Assembly (NCBI RefSeq): GCF_937891065.1
Contig: NZ_CALAEQ010000001.1
Span: forward strand, 1-34,354
Reading direction: 5' to 3'
Length of the DNA: 34,354 nucleotides
Source of the DNA: an uncultured Lutibacter sp.
GTDB lineage: Bacteria > Bacteroidota > Bacteroidia > Flavobacteriales > Flavobacteriaceae
In this document: positions 16,129 to 24,528 of the stretch, piece after piece
Layout of the letters: every line of letters begins with the position of its first letter
Position numbering within the stretch: the first letter of the stretch is position 1
Position numbers and translations under genes: made by a program
Notes under the pieces: model-generated
Databases searched by the model: none
What the model was told of the DNA's origin: nothing
Seen by the model: only the letters and a program-made list of their open reading frames with translations

Positions 16129-16135
16129 TAATTTG
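16129..16135 (+). promoter_or_regulatory. promoter box on the start codon of the first CarboxypepD_reg-like gene
   Basis: TAATTTG (a TAnTTTG variant of the Bacteroidota -7 box) ends 5 bases before the ATG at 16141. Transcription would start at or near the ATG, giving a leaderless or almost leaderless message. A very similar block lies in front of the second paralogue (17043-17049). Confidence 0.4.
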
Positions 16136-16140
16136 TTTTG

Positions 16141-16926
16141 ATGAATTTAAGACTAACCAACTTACTTATTTTCGTTTTTTTTGCGATATACTCTAATTCT
16201 CAAGAAAAGCAACCTGTTATTACCGGAAAAATATTCAGTTTTAACGAATCTGTGAATAATGTACATATCATTAATTTAAATGATTTAACAGGAACAATAA
16301 GTAATGATAATGGTGAATTTGAAATTAAAGTACACCTCAATGATACCATCCTATTTTCATCTATTCAATATGAAAAAATAAAAATAGCAGTAACCAAAAA
16401 ACATTTAAATTCAAAAATAATGGAGATATCTTTAATTCCATCTATTAATAATTTAGATGAAGTCTTTTTACATGGTCTAACAGGAAATTTGAATTTAGAT
16501 TTAGCTAAAAAACCAAAAGACACAATGCCTAAACATAATTTTGTTTTTAAATTAAGTGATTTAGATAAAAAATTACCTGACGACAAACACGGTTTTTTAA
16601 AATCCCCAAATGCTCAAGATATAACTGACCCAATTAAAATGAACGGAGCTGGTGGAAGTGCTACTATTCCAGATTATTATATGATTGGTGTACGAAAATT
16701 AAAACGAGAATTAAAAAATAAAAAAGATTTTCCTTCCAAAATAATAAAAGATTTAGGAATCAATTATTTCACAAATAATTTAAAAATTCCTGAAGAAAAA
16801 ATTAATCATTTCTTAGCTTATTGTGAATACAAAAATATTATTGAAGAATATAATAAAAACAACCTATTAGAAGTCATTAAAATATTGCGTGAAGAAAGTA
16901 TTTTATATCATAAAATTGAAAAGTAA
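16141..16926 (+). CDS. secreted CarboxypepD_reg-like protein, paralogue 1
   Basis: 261 residues from the ATG at 16141; a TTG at 16138 directly before it is part of the promoter region. The signal peptide is about residues 1-20 (cut after FFAIYSNSQ). Residues about 25-105 form the beta-sandwich carboxypeptidase-regulatory-like domain (ITGKIFSFNESVNNVHIINL, GTISNDNGEFEI, DTILFSSIQY), the domain that also begins TonB-dependent receptors. A low-complexity middle (DTMPKHNFVFKLSDL, glycine-rich GAGGSA) precedes a helical tail of about 60 residues ending in EESILYHKIEK. No enzyme motif is seen. It is the first of three tandem paralogues. Confidence 0.85.
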   Translation: MNLRLTNLLIFVFFAIYSNSQEKQPVITGKIFSFNESVNNVHIINLNDLTGTISNDNGEFEIKVHLNDTILFSSIQYEKIKIAVTKKHLNSKIMEISLIPSINNLDEVFLHGLTGNLNLDLAKKPKDTMPKHNFVFKLSDLDKKLPDDKHGFLKSPNAQDITDPIKMNGAGGSATIPDYYMIGVRKLKRELKNKKDFPSKIIKDLGINYFTNNLKIPEEKINHFLAYCEYKNIIEEYNKNNLLEVIKILREESILYHKIEK

Positions 16927-17042
16927 AACGTATAAAATCTAGTTTTTCAATTTATATTCAAGAATATAAATTGAATTCGCAAGTTGCAATAATTAACAAA
17001 AGTTTACCAAAGTATTAATACTATTTTAAGAACTCAACTTAT

Positions 17043-17049
17043 TACTTTG
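17043..17049 (+). promoter_or_regulatory. promoter box on the start codon of the second CarboxypepD_reg-like gene
   Basis: TACTTTG ends 4 bases before the ATG at 17054. The upstream block (AAGTTTACCA, TATTTTAAGA) resembles the one before 16141, so the promoter was duplicated with the gene. Confidence 0.4.
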
Positions 17050-17053
17050 TTGA

Positions 17054-17821
17054 ATGCATTTAAGACTAACCTTTTTACTTTGTTTTATATTTCTGGCAAC
17101 AAATAGTATTGCTCAAGAGAATACAATAATCCATGGAACAATTATTAGTGAAAATCAAGTAATTAGTAATGTTCATATTATTAACTTGGCTAGTGGTAGA
17201 GGAACTATTAGTAATGATAATGGCTCTTTTGAAATTACTACTAAATTAAATGATACACTTCTATTTTCTTCTATTCAGTTTGAACGAAAAAAAATTAAAA
17301 TAACTAATAAACTAATATCTTCAAAAGAAATTATTCTTGAATTAACAACTTCAGTAACAATGCTAAATGAGGTAACAATTACACATTTAACGGGTGATTT
17401 ATATGTTGATATTAAAGGTATTCCTGAAGACACAACTCCAAAACATAACTTTGTTTATAAATTAAGTGATTTATATAAAAATCTACCTGAAGATCAACAT
17501 GGTTCCAGAGCAGCTCCAAATGTTGGAATCTTCCCTACTGGAGGAGCAAATATTGCAAGTTTATTTGATGGAAAATCTGCAATGAATAGAATTTTGAAAC
17601 GTAAACTATCTAAACAAAAGCAATTTCCAATAAAATTAAGAAAAGCGTTAGGAGATTATTATTTTATCACCAATTTGAAAATACCGGAATTCAAAATACA
17701 TAATTTTATAACGTATTGCGAGTATAGAAATATTAGTCAAAAATTTGACAACAATAAACTATTAGAAATTATTGAAATTCTTAAAGAAGAAAGTATAAGT
17801 TACAATGAAATTAAAGATTAG
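17054..17821 (+). CDS. secreted CarboxypepD_reg-like protein, paralogue 2
   Basis: 255 residues with the same plan as the gene at 16141. The signal peptide is cut near residue 20 (TNSIAQ), the beta-sandwich lies at about 24-105 (IHGTIISENQVISNVHIINL, GTISNDNGSFEI, DTLLFSSIQF), the middle contains DTTPKHNFVYKLSDL and TGGANIAS, and the helical tail ends in LKEESISYNEIKD. Identity to paralogue 1 is high along the whole length, including the first residues (xLRLTxLL). Its last 17 bases overlap the start of the third paralogue, so these two are translationally coupled. Unknown function; probably periplasmic or cell-surface. Confidence 0.85.
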   Translation: MHLRLTFLLCFIFLATNSIAQENTIIHGTIISENQVISNVHIINLASGRGTISNDNGSFEITTKLNDTLLFSSIQFERKKIKITNKLISSKEIILELTTSVTMLNEVTITHLTGDLYVDIKGIPEDTTPKHNFVYKLSDLYKNLPEDQHGSRAAPNVGIFPTGGANIASLFDGKSAMNRILKRKLSKQKQFPIKLRKALGDYYFITNLKIPEFKIHNFITYCEYRNISQKFDNNKLLEIIEILKEESISYNEIKD

Positions 17822-18584
17822 TAAATATGTTATAGTTGTACCATTTTTAATAGCATTAATAAACGTTAATGCTCAAACTACAAATGTAAAACTTAGTGGC
17901 ATTGTAAAATACGATTCCATTTATTTGCAAGATATTAATATTTTAAACAAAGCTTCAAATTTAGGAACTTCAAGCAATGAGAATGGTCTATTTACAATTT
18001 ATGCTAAAGAAGGAGATTCTATCATGTTTTCATCTGTTGTTTTTCAAAAAAGAATAATTAAAATTTCAAACACTCACATAAATTCAAGAACAATTACAGT
18101 TTATTTAGAGCCTGATTTTTATCAGCTAGACGAAGTAATGCTCGCTAAAAAAGTATTTATAAATTGGAGAGATGCTGCAGTTACTAAAGGAGCTATTTTT
18201 GAAAATGATGAAATTTCAAATAGTAAAGCACCTGATGCTCGTAAATTAACAGACCCAAACGCAAATGCCGGCGGAATTAATCCTTTTGCTATATTAATGA
18301 TGTTAACTAAAAAAAATCGTTTAAAACGAAAAGCAAAAAGATTAGAATTAAAAATAGAGCATGAGGAAATAAAACATTTAAAAAATGATTTCTCAAATAC
18401 TATCAAAAATTTATATGGTGCTATTTTTTTCAAAGAAGCTCTTCATATTTCAGAAGATAATATTTACTTATTTTTAGATTATTGTGAAGGAAATGGTTTA
18501 AATAATTATTATAAAAGTAATGAAATTGTGATCAAAAATTTTCTAATATTACAAGCAAAAAAATTTAATTCAATTAAAAATTAG
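17805..18584 (+). CDS. secreted CarboxypepD_reg-like protein, paralogue 3 (diverged)
   Basis: 259 residues. Signal peptide cut after NVNAQ (about residue 23), a regulatory-like beta domain at about 28-108 (LSGIVKYDSIYLQDINILNK, GTSSNENGLFTI, DSIMFSSVVF), then a middle segment with NANAGGINPFAILMMLTKKNRLKRKAKR and a helical tail aligned to the other two (FFKEALHISEDNIYLFLDYCEG). Much more diverged than 1 and 2. The DYCEG/AYCEY cysteine in the tail is kept in all three. It lacks its own promoter and starts inside the end of the previous gene. Confidence 0.82.
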   Translation: MKLKISKYVIVVPFLIALINVNAQTTNVKLSGIVKYDSIYLQDINILNKASNLGTSSNENGLFTIYAKEGDSIMFSSVVFQKRIIKISNTHINSRTITVYLEPDFYQLDEVMLAKKVFINWRDAAVTKGAIFENDEISNSKAPDARKLTDPNANAGGINPFAILMMLTKKNRLKRKAKRLELKIEHEEIKHLKNDFSNTIKNLYGAIFFKEALHISEDNIYLFLDYCEGNGLNNYYKSNEIVIKNFLILQAKKFNSIKN

Positions 18585-18654
18585 TAATATTTATTACACA
18601 ATGTAAATTGTTTCTTTAGAATGCTTTTTGTTTATTAGCCTTAAAATAAATGAA

Positions 18655-19152
18655 ATGAAATTTAAAAAATATCTAACGCTTCTTTTATTAATTCCATTAT
18701 TTGCATTTACGTTGCATAAATATTATATAAGTTTATGTGAAATTGAGCATAATAAAGCGCAAAAATCACTTCAAATCACCTTAGGTTTATTTATTGATGA
18801 TATTGAGTTTACGCTCAATAAAAATCACAAAACATCTTTAAATATAGCGACCAAAAAAGAAGTTAAAAATATAGATGAATATTATTTAAATTATTTGATT
18901 GAACATTTTAAAATTAAGGTTAATAGTGAGCCCAAAGGTTATGAATATATTGGCAAAGAATATGATAATGATATTGTTCGTTTTTATTTAGAAATTGCAG
19001 ATATAAAGGAATTAAATTCTATCGAGGTTACCAATACTATTCTATTTAGGGATTTTGAAGATCAGCAAAATATTATCAAAATAAAGGCAAACAACAAAAA
19101 CAAAACATTTTATTTAACACCAAACAATGTTAAAGGTTTCTTAAATTATTAA
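18655..19152 (+). CDS. DUF6702-family exported or membrane protein
   Basis: 165 residues from the ATG at 18655. A longer reading frame from a TTG at 18628 would put charged residues ahead of the hydrophobic segment, so the shorter start is preferred. One N-terminal hydrophobic segment (about 4-19, KYLTLLLLIPLFAF) acts as signal or anchor. The family pattern LHKYYISLCEIEHN, then LQITLGLFIDDIEFTL, is clear. Flavobacteriia keep this family next to M1 peptidase genes, as here (66 bases upstream of the first one). No function is known. Confidence 0.82.
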   Translation: MKFKKYLTLLLLIPLFAFTLHKYYISLCEIEHNKAQKSLQITLGLFIDDIEFTLNKNHKTSLNIATKKEVKNIDEYYLNYLIEHFKIKVNSEPKGYEYIGKEYDNDIVRFYLEIADIKELNSIEVTNTILFRDFEDQQNIIKIKANNKNKTFYLTPNNVKGFLNY

Positions 19153-19218
19153 TCTTCAACAATTACTCTTACTAAAAATAATTAAATTTCACTTCTATAT
19201 TATAGAAACTAACCACCT

Positions 19219-21489
19219 ATGAAAAAATTATTATTACTTCTACTTTCAATTGTATCTATTTCAACAACATTTTACGGTCAAGCAATTGAACAACCTAAAG
19301 AAAAACAACAAGCTCATTACAACATTAACAAATTTAAACAGCTAAACGAAGAATTACCAACTCCAAACAAACAACATACAGCTTCTGGTGCTCCAGGTTA
19401 CGAGTATACGCAACAACAAGTTGATTATAAAATGGAAATTGTTTTAGATGAAGAAAAAAATAAACTTTTTGGAGAAGAAACTATTACATACCACAACAAT
19501 TCGAAAGATAATTTAGAATATTTATGGGTTCAGTTAGATCAAAATGTGAGAGCTCCAGATTCTAAAACTAACGATATAAAAGGTGGTGGGCCTGATATTT
19601 TATATACGCCCTCAAAATTTACAAAATCTTTTATGGGAAAACCTTTTCAAGGTGGTTTTAATATAGAATATATTACAGATGCTGCTAACCATAATTTAAG
19701 TTTTATGATTAATAGCACTATGATGCGAATTGATTTGCCAAAACCATTAGCTTCAGGTGAAAAATTTATTTTCAATATAAAATGGTGGTATAATATTAAT
19801 GATTATACTTCTGAACGTGGGAGATCTGGTTATGAACCCTTTCCTGATGGCAATAATTTATACATTATCGCTCAGTTTTTTCCTCGCCTAGCAGTTTACA
19901 ATAATGTTGAAGGTTGGCAAAATATGCAATTTTGGGGACGCAGCGAGTTTGCATTGGAGTTTGGAAATTATGATGTTTCAATTACAACACCTAAAGATCA
20001 TATTTTAAATGGTACAGGTGTAGTTCAAAATCCAAAAGATGTTTTTTCAAATAAGCAATACAAAAGATATCAAGATTCAAAAACCGCTTATGATAATCCC
20101 GTTTTTATTGTAACGCCTGAAGAAGCTCTTGAAGCTGAAAAAGGAAAATCTGACAAAACTAAAACTTGGAAAATGTATGCTGAAAATGTACGTGATTTTG
20201 CGTTTGCTTCATCACGTAAATTAATTTGGGATGCCATGGCAATTAAGCTTAGCGATAAAACTGTAATGGCATATTCATTATATCCAAATGAAGGAAACCC
20301 GCTTTGGGAAGAGCATTCAACTAGGGTTGTTGCCAATACTTTAAAAGTGTATTCTGAATATACTTTTGATTATCCTTATCCTCAAGCAACATCAATTAAC
20401 GCAAAGCATCAAGGAATGGAATATCCGATGATTTGTTGGAATGGAGGAAGACCAAATGCTGATGGAAAATATACGGAAAGAGCAAAAAAAGGAATGATAG
20501 GTGTAGTTACTCATGAAGTTGGACATAATTTCTTTCCTATGATTGTAAATTCTGATGAACGCCAATGGACTTGGATGGATGAAGGTTTAAATTCATTTGT
20601 AGAAATATTAGCTGAGTACAAATACGACTCCGAATTATTCCCAATGGTTGGTAAACCTAAAGATATCACAAGATATATGTCTGGTGATCAAAGTCAATTA
20701 TCTCCGATTATGTCTCAAGGTGGAACCATTTTTAATTTTGGAGCAAATGCATATGCAAAACCGGCAGCAGCTTTATTTATTTTAAGACAAACTGTAATGG
20801 GACCGGAATTATTTGATTATGCTTTTAAAACATACGCAAGACGTTGGGCATTTAAACATCCAACTCCCGCTGATTTTTTTAGAACTATGGAAGATGCTTC
20901 AGCAATGGATTTAGATTGGTTTTGGAGAGGTTGGTTTTATACAACAGGCAATAATGATATTGGCATAAAAGAAGTTAAAAAATTCTATGTAACGGATAAA
21001 CCTACAGAACGTGCTGAAAATATGGCCAAACGCTATGGAATTACAATCGATCAATTACCTCCTTCATTATATTTAGTTTCTGAAGACAGCAAAGAATTTA
21101 CTGATGATTTAAAAAATAAAAAAGTTGAAGATTATAGTTTATTGAAAAGCTATATTGATGAAAACTTTTCATCTGAAGAAAAATTAAAGTTAAAAGCTCC
21201 TAAATATTTCTATGAATTAGTTTTTGAAAAACCAGGTGATTTGGTGATGCCAATTGTTGTTGAGTTTGAATATGAAGATGGCACCAAAGAACGCAAACAA
21301 TATCCTGCCGAAATTTGGAGGTTGAATGATAAAGAAGTTACTAAAGTATTCCATGCTAGTAAAACAATTACAAAAATTACTGTTGATCCTGACCAGCAAA
21401 CAGCTGATGTAGACATCACAAACAATAGTTGGCCAAAAAATAAAGAAACTGAGTTTGAACAATTCAAACAAAATAAAATAAAAGGGTAA
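19219..21489 (+). CDS. M1-family zinc metallopeptidase, copy 1
   Basis: 756 residues, secreted through a Sec signal (about 1-20, cut after TFYGQ). The N-terminal beta domain of M1 peptidases carries YKMEIVLDEEKNKLFGEETITYHN. The substrate-anchoring GAMEN-like loop is GMEYP at 399-403, and the zinc motif is H432EVGH436-x18-E455 (with DEG following). A long C-terminal half (about 500-756) includes FRTMEDASAMDLDWFWRGWFYTT. It is related to cold-active aminopeptidases and to LTA4 hydrolase-like M1 enzymes; exact specificity cannot be read. No type IX secretion tail is visible. Tandem copy follows at 21655. Confidence 0.93.
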   Translation: MKKLLLLLLSIVSISTTFYGQAIEQPKEKQQAHYNINKFKQLNEELPTPNKQHTASGAPGYEYTQQQVDYKMEIVLDEEKNKLFGEETITYHNNSKDNLEYLWVQLDQNVRAPDSKTNDIKGGGPDILYTPSKFTKSFMGKPFQGGFNIEYITDAANHNLSFMINSTMMRIDLPKPLASGEKFIFNIKWWYNINDYTSERGRSGYEPFPDGNNLYIIAQFFPRLAVYNNVEGWQNMQFWGRSEFALEFGNYDVSITTPKDHILNGTGVVQNPKDVFSNKQYKRYQDSKTAYDNPVFIVTPEEALEAEKGKSDKTKTWKMYAENVRDFAFASSRKLIWDAMAIKLSDKTVMAYSLYPNEGNPLWEEHSTRVVANTLKVYSEYTFDYPYPQATSINAKHQGMEYPMICWNGGRPNADGKYTERAKKGMIGVVTHEVGHNFFPMIVNSDERQWTWMDEGLNSFVEILAEYKYDSELFPMVGKPKDITRYMSGDQSQLSPIMSQGGTIFNFGANAYAKPAAALFILRQTVMGPELFDYAFKTYARRWAFKHPTPADFFRTMEDASAMDLDWFWRGWFYTTGNNDIGIKEVKKFYVTDKPTERAENMAKRYGITIDQLPPSLYLVSEDSKEFTDDLKNKKVEDYSLLKSYIDENFSSEEKLKLKAPKYFYELVFEKPGDLVMPIVVEFEYEDGTKERKQYPAEIWRLNDKEVTKVFHASKTITKITVDPDQQTADVDITNNSWPKNKETEFEQFKQNKIKG

Positions 21490-21531
21490 TATTTTAAGTT
21501 ATTCTTAAATGAGTTGAAAAATTTAATTCTA

Positions 21532-21573
21532 TTATAAAGTAACATTTCGACTACGTTCAATGTTACTTTATAA
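21532..21573. repeat. long perfect palindrome, REP-like
   Basis: Arms TTATAAAGTAACATT (21532-21546) and AATGTTACTTTATAA (21559-21573) are perfect 15-base complements around a 12-base loop TCGACTACGTTC. The core CATTTCGACTACGTTCAATG closely resembles a palindrome I remember as dispersed between genes in many Flavobacteriia. It lies between the two M1 genes and may also act as a transcript-end hairpin for the first. Confidence 0.6.
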
Positions 21574-21654
21574 CTTGAAATTGAACTTTGCACACAAATT
21601 CTTTTGATTATTAAATAATAATTTTTAGAAAAACAAAAAACTAATTCATCATTA

Positions 21655-23913
21655 ATGAGAAAATTATTTATAATTCCTGCCCTATTGTTATTTATTGCAA
21701 CATCAATTTTTGCTCAAGAAACCAATCGGCAAAAAGGGCATTATAATACAAGTAAGTTTAAACAATTAAATGAAGAATTACCAACGCCAAACAGTGAACA
21801 CACAGCATCTGGCGCACCAGGTTATGAATATTCGCAACAACAAGTTGACTATAAAATGGATATCATTTTAGATGATGAAAACCAACGTATTTATGGTGAA
21901 CAAACTATTACATATCACAATAACTCTAAAGATAATTTAGAGTATTTATGGATTCAGTTAGATCAAAATAAGCGTGCTGCAGATTCCAAAACACCAGATA
22001 TACAAGAAAATAGGGTAAGCGAATTATACACACCTTCTCAGTATTCAAAAAACTTTATAGAATCTCCTTTTGATGGTGGTTTTAAAATTGAATACGTAAA
22101 AAATAGTGACGGAACCGATGCATCATACCTCATTAACCAAACAATGATGCGTTTAAATTTAGATAAACCACTGGCAAGTGGTGAAATTTTTTCTTTTAAT
22201 ATAAAATGGTGGTATAATATTAACAATCATGTTGAACAAGGCGGTAGATCTGGTTTTGAACACTTTCCAGCTGATGGGAATAACAGTTATGTAATTGCCC
22301 AATTTTTTCCGAGATTATGTGTTTATAACAATGTTGAAGGTTGGCAAAACAAACAGTTTTGGGGAAGAAGTGAATTCGCATTAGAATTTGGAAACTATGA
22401 AGTGAATATTACAACCCCAGATGATCACATGTTAGGTGCAACGGGGGTGCTAAAAAATAAAAATGAAGTACTTACTATTACTCAACAAAAAAGATTAGCT
22501 GAAGCTAGAAAATCTTTCCATAAGCCCATTGTTATTGCCAATCAAGATGAAGCTATTCAGGCTGAAAAAAATAAATCTAAAAAAACAAAAACTTGGAAAT
22601 TTATTGCTGAAAATGTGAGAGATTATGCTTTTGCAAGTTCAAGAAAATTTATTTGGGATGGCATGGCTGTTGATATTAATGGTAGAACCGTTATGGCCTA
22701 TTCTTATTATTCAAAAGAAGCAAATCCATTATATGGTGATCATTCCACAAAAGCTGTAGCTCAAGCTTTAATAACTTATTCAAAGCATACAATTGATTAT
22801 CCGTATCACAAAGCAATTTCGGTTGATGGGCAAATGGGTATGGAATATCCTCAAATTTGTTTCAACCCAGGAAGGCCAAATCCTGATGGAACGTATTCTG
22901 ACAGAACAAAATATAGAATGATTGGTGTTACAATTCATGAAGTTGGACATAACTTTTTTCCTATGATTATTAATTCTGATGAACGTCGATGGACTTGGAT
23001 GGATGAAGGATTAAATTCTTTTGTTCAAATATTAGCTCAAATTGAATATGAAAATGGCTATCCATTAAGTAGAGGCTTACCAAAGAACATTGTGGGTTAT
23101 ATGAGTGGAGATCAATCTCAATTAGCGCCAATAATGACCCAAGGCGATCTTCTCTATCAATTTAGTAATAATGCTTATGCAAAACCTGCTGCTGGCTTAT
23201 GGATTCTTAGAAACACCATTATGGGACCTGAATTGTTTGATTACGCTTTTAAAACTTATGCTAAACGTTGGGCTTTTAAACATCCTACTCCTGCAGATTT
23301 TTTCAGGACTATGGAAGATGCATCAGCAATGGACTTAGACTGGTTTTGGAGAGGTTGGTTTTATACAACTGGAAATAATGATATCGGAATAAAAGATGTA
23401 AAAAAATATTACGTAACTGACAAACCAACTGAAAGAGCACAAAATATGGCAAAGGGTTATGGAATAACGATAGATCAATTACCGCCTTCGCTTTATTTAG
23501 TTTCAGAAGATAGTCATGAATTTAACGATGATTTAAAAAATATAAAAGCTGAAGATTTTAGTTTATTGAGTGATTATATTAAAGATAATTTTACTGATGA
23601 AGAAAAATCAATTTTAAAAACACCCAACCATTTTTATGAATTAGTTTTTGAAAAACCTGGTGATTTAGTCATGCCAATTATAGTTGAATTTGAATATGAA
23701 GATGGAACAAAAGAACGCAAACAATATCCTGCTGAAATTTGGAAATTGAACGACAATGAAGTTACAAAGGTATTTCCTTCAAGCAAAACAATTTCAAAAA
23801 TCACTATTGATCCAGACGAAGAAACTGCAGATGTTAATTTAAGTAATAATAGCTGGCCGAAAAATATAGAAACTAATTTTGAAAAGTTTAAACGAAAAAA
23901 AATTAAAGGATAA
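21655..23913 (+). CDS. M1-family zinc metallopeptidase, copy 2
   Basis: 752 residues with a signal peptide cut near residue 20 (TSIFAQ). It is a paralogue of the gene at 19219 over the full length. Zinc motif H428EVGH432-x18-E451, GMEYP loop at 395-399, and the same C-terminal half with long identical runs around DADFFRT-like and WFWRGWFYTT blocks. Differences cluster between about 85 and 400, including the loops around the active site (GRPNPDGTYSDRTKYR versus GRPNADGKYTERAKKG), which suggests related but not identical substrates. A strong terminator follows, ending the run that starts at 16141. Confidence 0.93.
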   Translation: MRKLFIIPALLLFIATSIFAQETNRQKGHYNTSKFKQLNEELPTPNSEHTASGAPGYEYSQQQVDYKMDIILDDENQRIYGEQTITYHNNSKDNLEYLWIQLDQNKRAADSKTPDIQENRVSELYTPSQYSKNFIESPFDGGFKIEYVKNSDGTDASYLINQTMMRLNLDKPLASGEIFSFNIKWWYNINNHVEQGGRSGFEHFPADGNNSYVIAQFFPRLCVYNNVEGWQNKQFWGRSEFALEFGNYEVNITTPDDHMLGATGVLKNKNEVLTITQQKRLAEARKSFHKPIVIANQDEAIQAEKNKSKKTKTWKFIAENVRDYAFASSRKFIWDGMAVDINGRTVMAYSYYSKEANPLYGDHSTKAVAQALITYSKHTIDYPYHKAISVDGQMGMEYPQICFNPGRPNPDGTYSDRTKYRMIGVTIHEVGHNFFPMIINSDERRWTWMDEGLNSFVQILAQIEYENGYPLSRGLPKNIVGYMSGDQSQLAPIMTQGDLLYQFSNNAYAKPAAGLWILRNTIMGPELFDYAFKTYAKRWAFKHPTPADFFRTMEDASAMDLDWFWRGWFYTTGNNDIGIKDVKKYYVTDKPTERAQNMAKGYGITIDQLPPSLYLVSEDSHEFNDDLKNIKAEDFSLLSDYIKDNFTDEEKSILKTPNHFYELVFEKPGDLVMPIIVEFEYEDGTKERKQYPAEIWKLNDNEVTKVFPSSKTISKITIDPDEETADVNLSNNSWPKNIETNFEKFKRKKIKG

Positions 23914-23917
23914 AAAA

Positions 23918-23944
23918 AGAGGCTTTTAAAAAGCCTCTTTTTTT
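23918..23944. terminator. bidirectional intrinsic terminator
   Basis: AGAGGCTTT (23918-23926), loop TAA, AAAGCCTCT (23930-23938), then a run of T; a run of A precedes it. It separates the second M1 gene from the convergent pentapeptide-repeat gene. Confidence 0.88.
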
Positions 23945-23950
23945 ATAATT

Positions 23951-24526
23951 TTATATTTCTACTTCAATACCATACTTACCTAATAAACCTGGTAACCCTT
24001 GAAGTGAAAATTTTGCTTTTTTAATACTATTAATTTCAGGATTCATAGCATAATTATATGAAGTTCTAAAATCGGATTTTTCTAATAATGTATTATTAAA
24101 AATCGCTCCATTCAAATCGCAGTTGGTAAATATTGAGCTTGTTAAATTGGTTTCCGTAAAATCAACTTCTATCAACTTACAGTTTATAAATTTTATATTC
24201 TTAAGTTTTAACTTATAAAAAGAAGCCAAATTTAAATCGCATTCATCAAAATTTAAAGCCAATAAAAACGCATCAACTTCATAAAAATGAATCCCTAATA
24301 ATTTACAATTTTTGAAATTTATATCTTTTAAAGACGAATTTTCAAATTTTGTCATACTTAAATTACAGCTATCAAACTCACATTCAAGAAAAGCATAATT
24401 TGATAGATTTGAATTTGAAAACTCACAATTTATAAATGTACAATTGTCATATTCACCTCTTGGCAATTTTTCAACAGAAAAATCAATTTTTTCAAATACT
24501 TTATTTTCAAAAAATAAATCTGACAC
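23951..24526 (-). CDS. pentapeptide-repeat protein, Qnr-like
   Basis: 191 residues if it starts at the GTG at 24524-24526, two bases after the lgt stop. An ATG-started frame exists to 24625, but its first 33 residues only overlap lgt and do not look like the family. The chain is a run of A(D/N)LxF-type pentapeptides (CTFINCEFSNSNLSN, CNLSMTKFENSSLKD, CKLLGIHF, CDLNLASF, CDLNGAIF), expected to fold into a right-handed quadrilateral beta-helix. It ends in GLLGKYGIEVEI. The block CNLSMTKFENSSL and the tail resemble the Qnr family (CDLSMADFRNSS in QnrB), which protects gyrase from quinolones. Function here is not established. Confidence 0.82.
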   Translation of the reverse strand: MSDLFFENKVFEKIDFSVEKLPRGEYDNCTFINCEFSNSNLSNYAFLECEFDSCNLSMTKFENSSLKDINFKNCKLLGIHFYEVDAFLLALNFDECDLNLASFYKLKLKNIKFINCKLIEVDFTETNLTSSIFTNCDLNGAIFNNTLLEKSDFRTSYNYAMNPEINSIKKAKFSLQGLPGLLGKYGIEVEI

Positions 24527-24528
24527 TT

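Noticed and set aside
16141-18584. Reading the three CarboxypepD_reg-like proteins as fragments of a broken TonB-dependent receptor
   Set aside because: Each has its own signal peptide, a complete start and stop and a shared C-terminal tail, so they are whole genes and not receptor remnants.
18628-18654. TTG start for the DUF6702 gene
   Set aside because: It would place nine extra residues before the signal segment; the ATG at 18655 gives a normal signal or anchor.
21210-21593. Minus-strand frames at the end of the first M1 gene and over the palindrome
   Set aside because: Two alternative frames on the same strand over a conserved gene end, with no recognisable domain; better explained by the M1 gene and the repeat.
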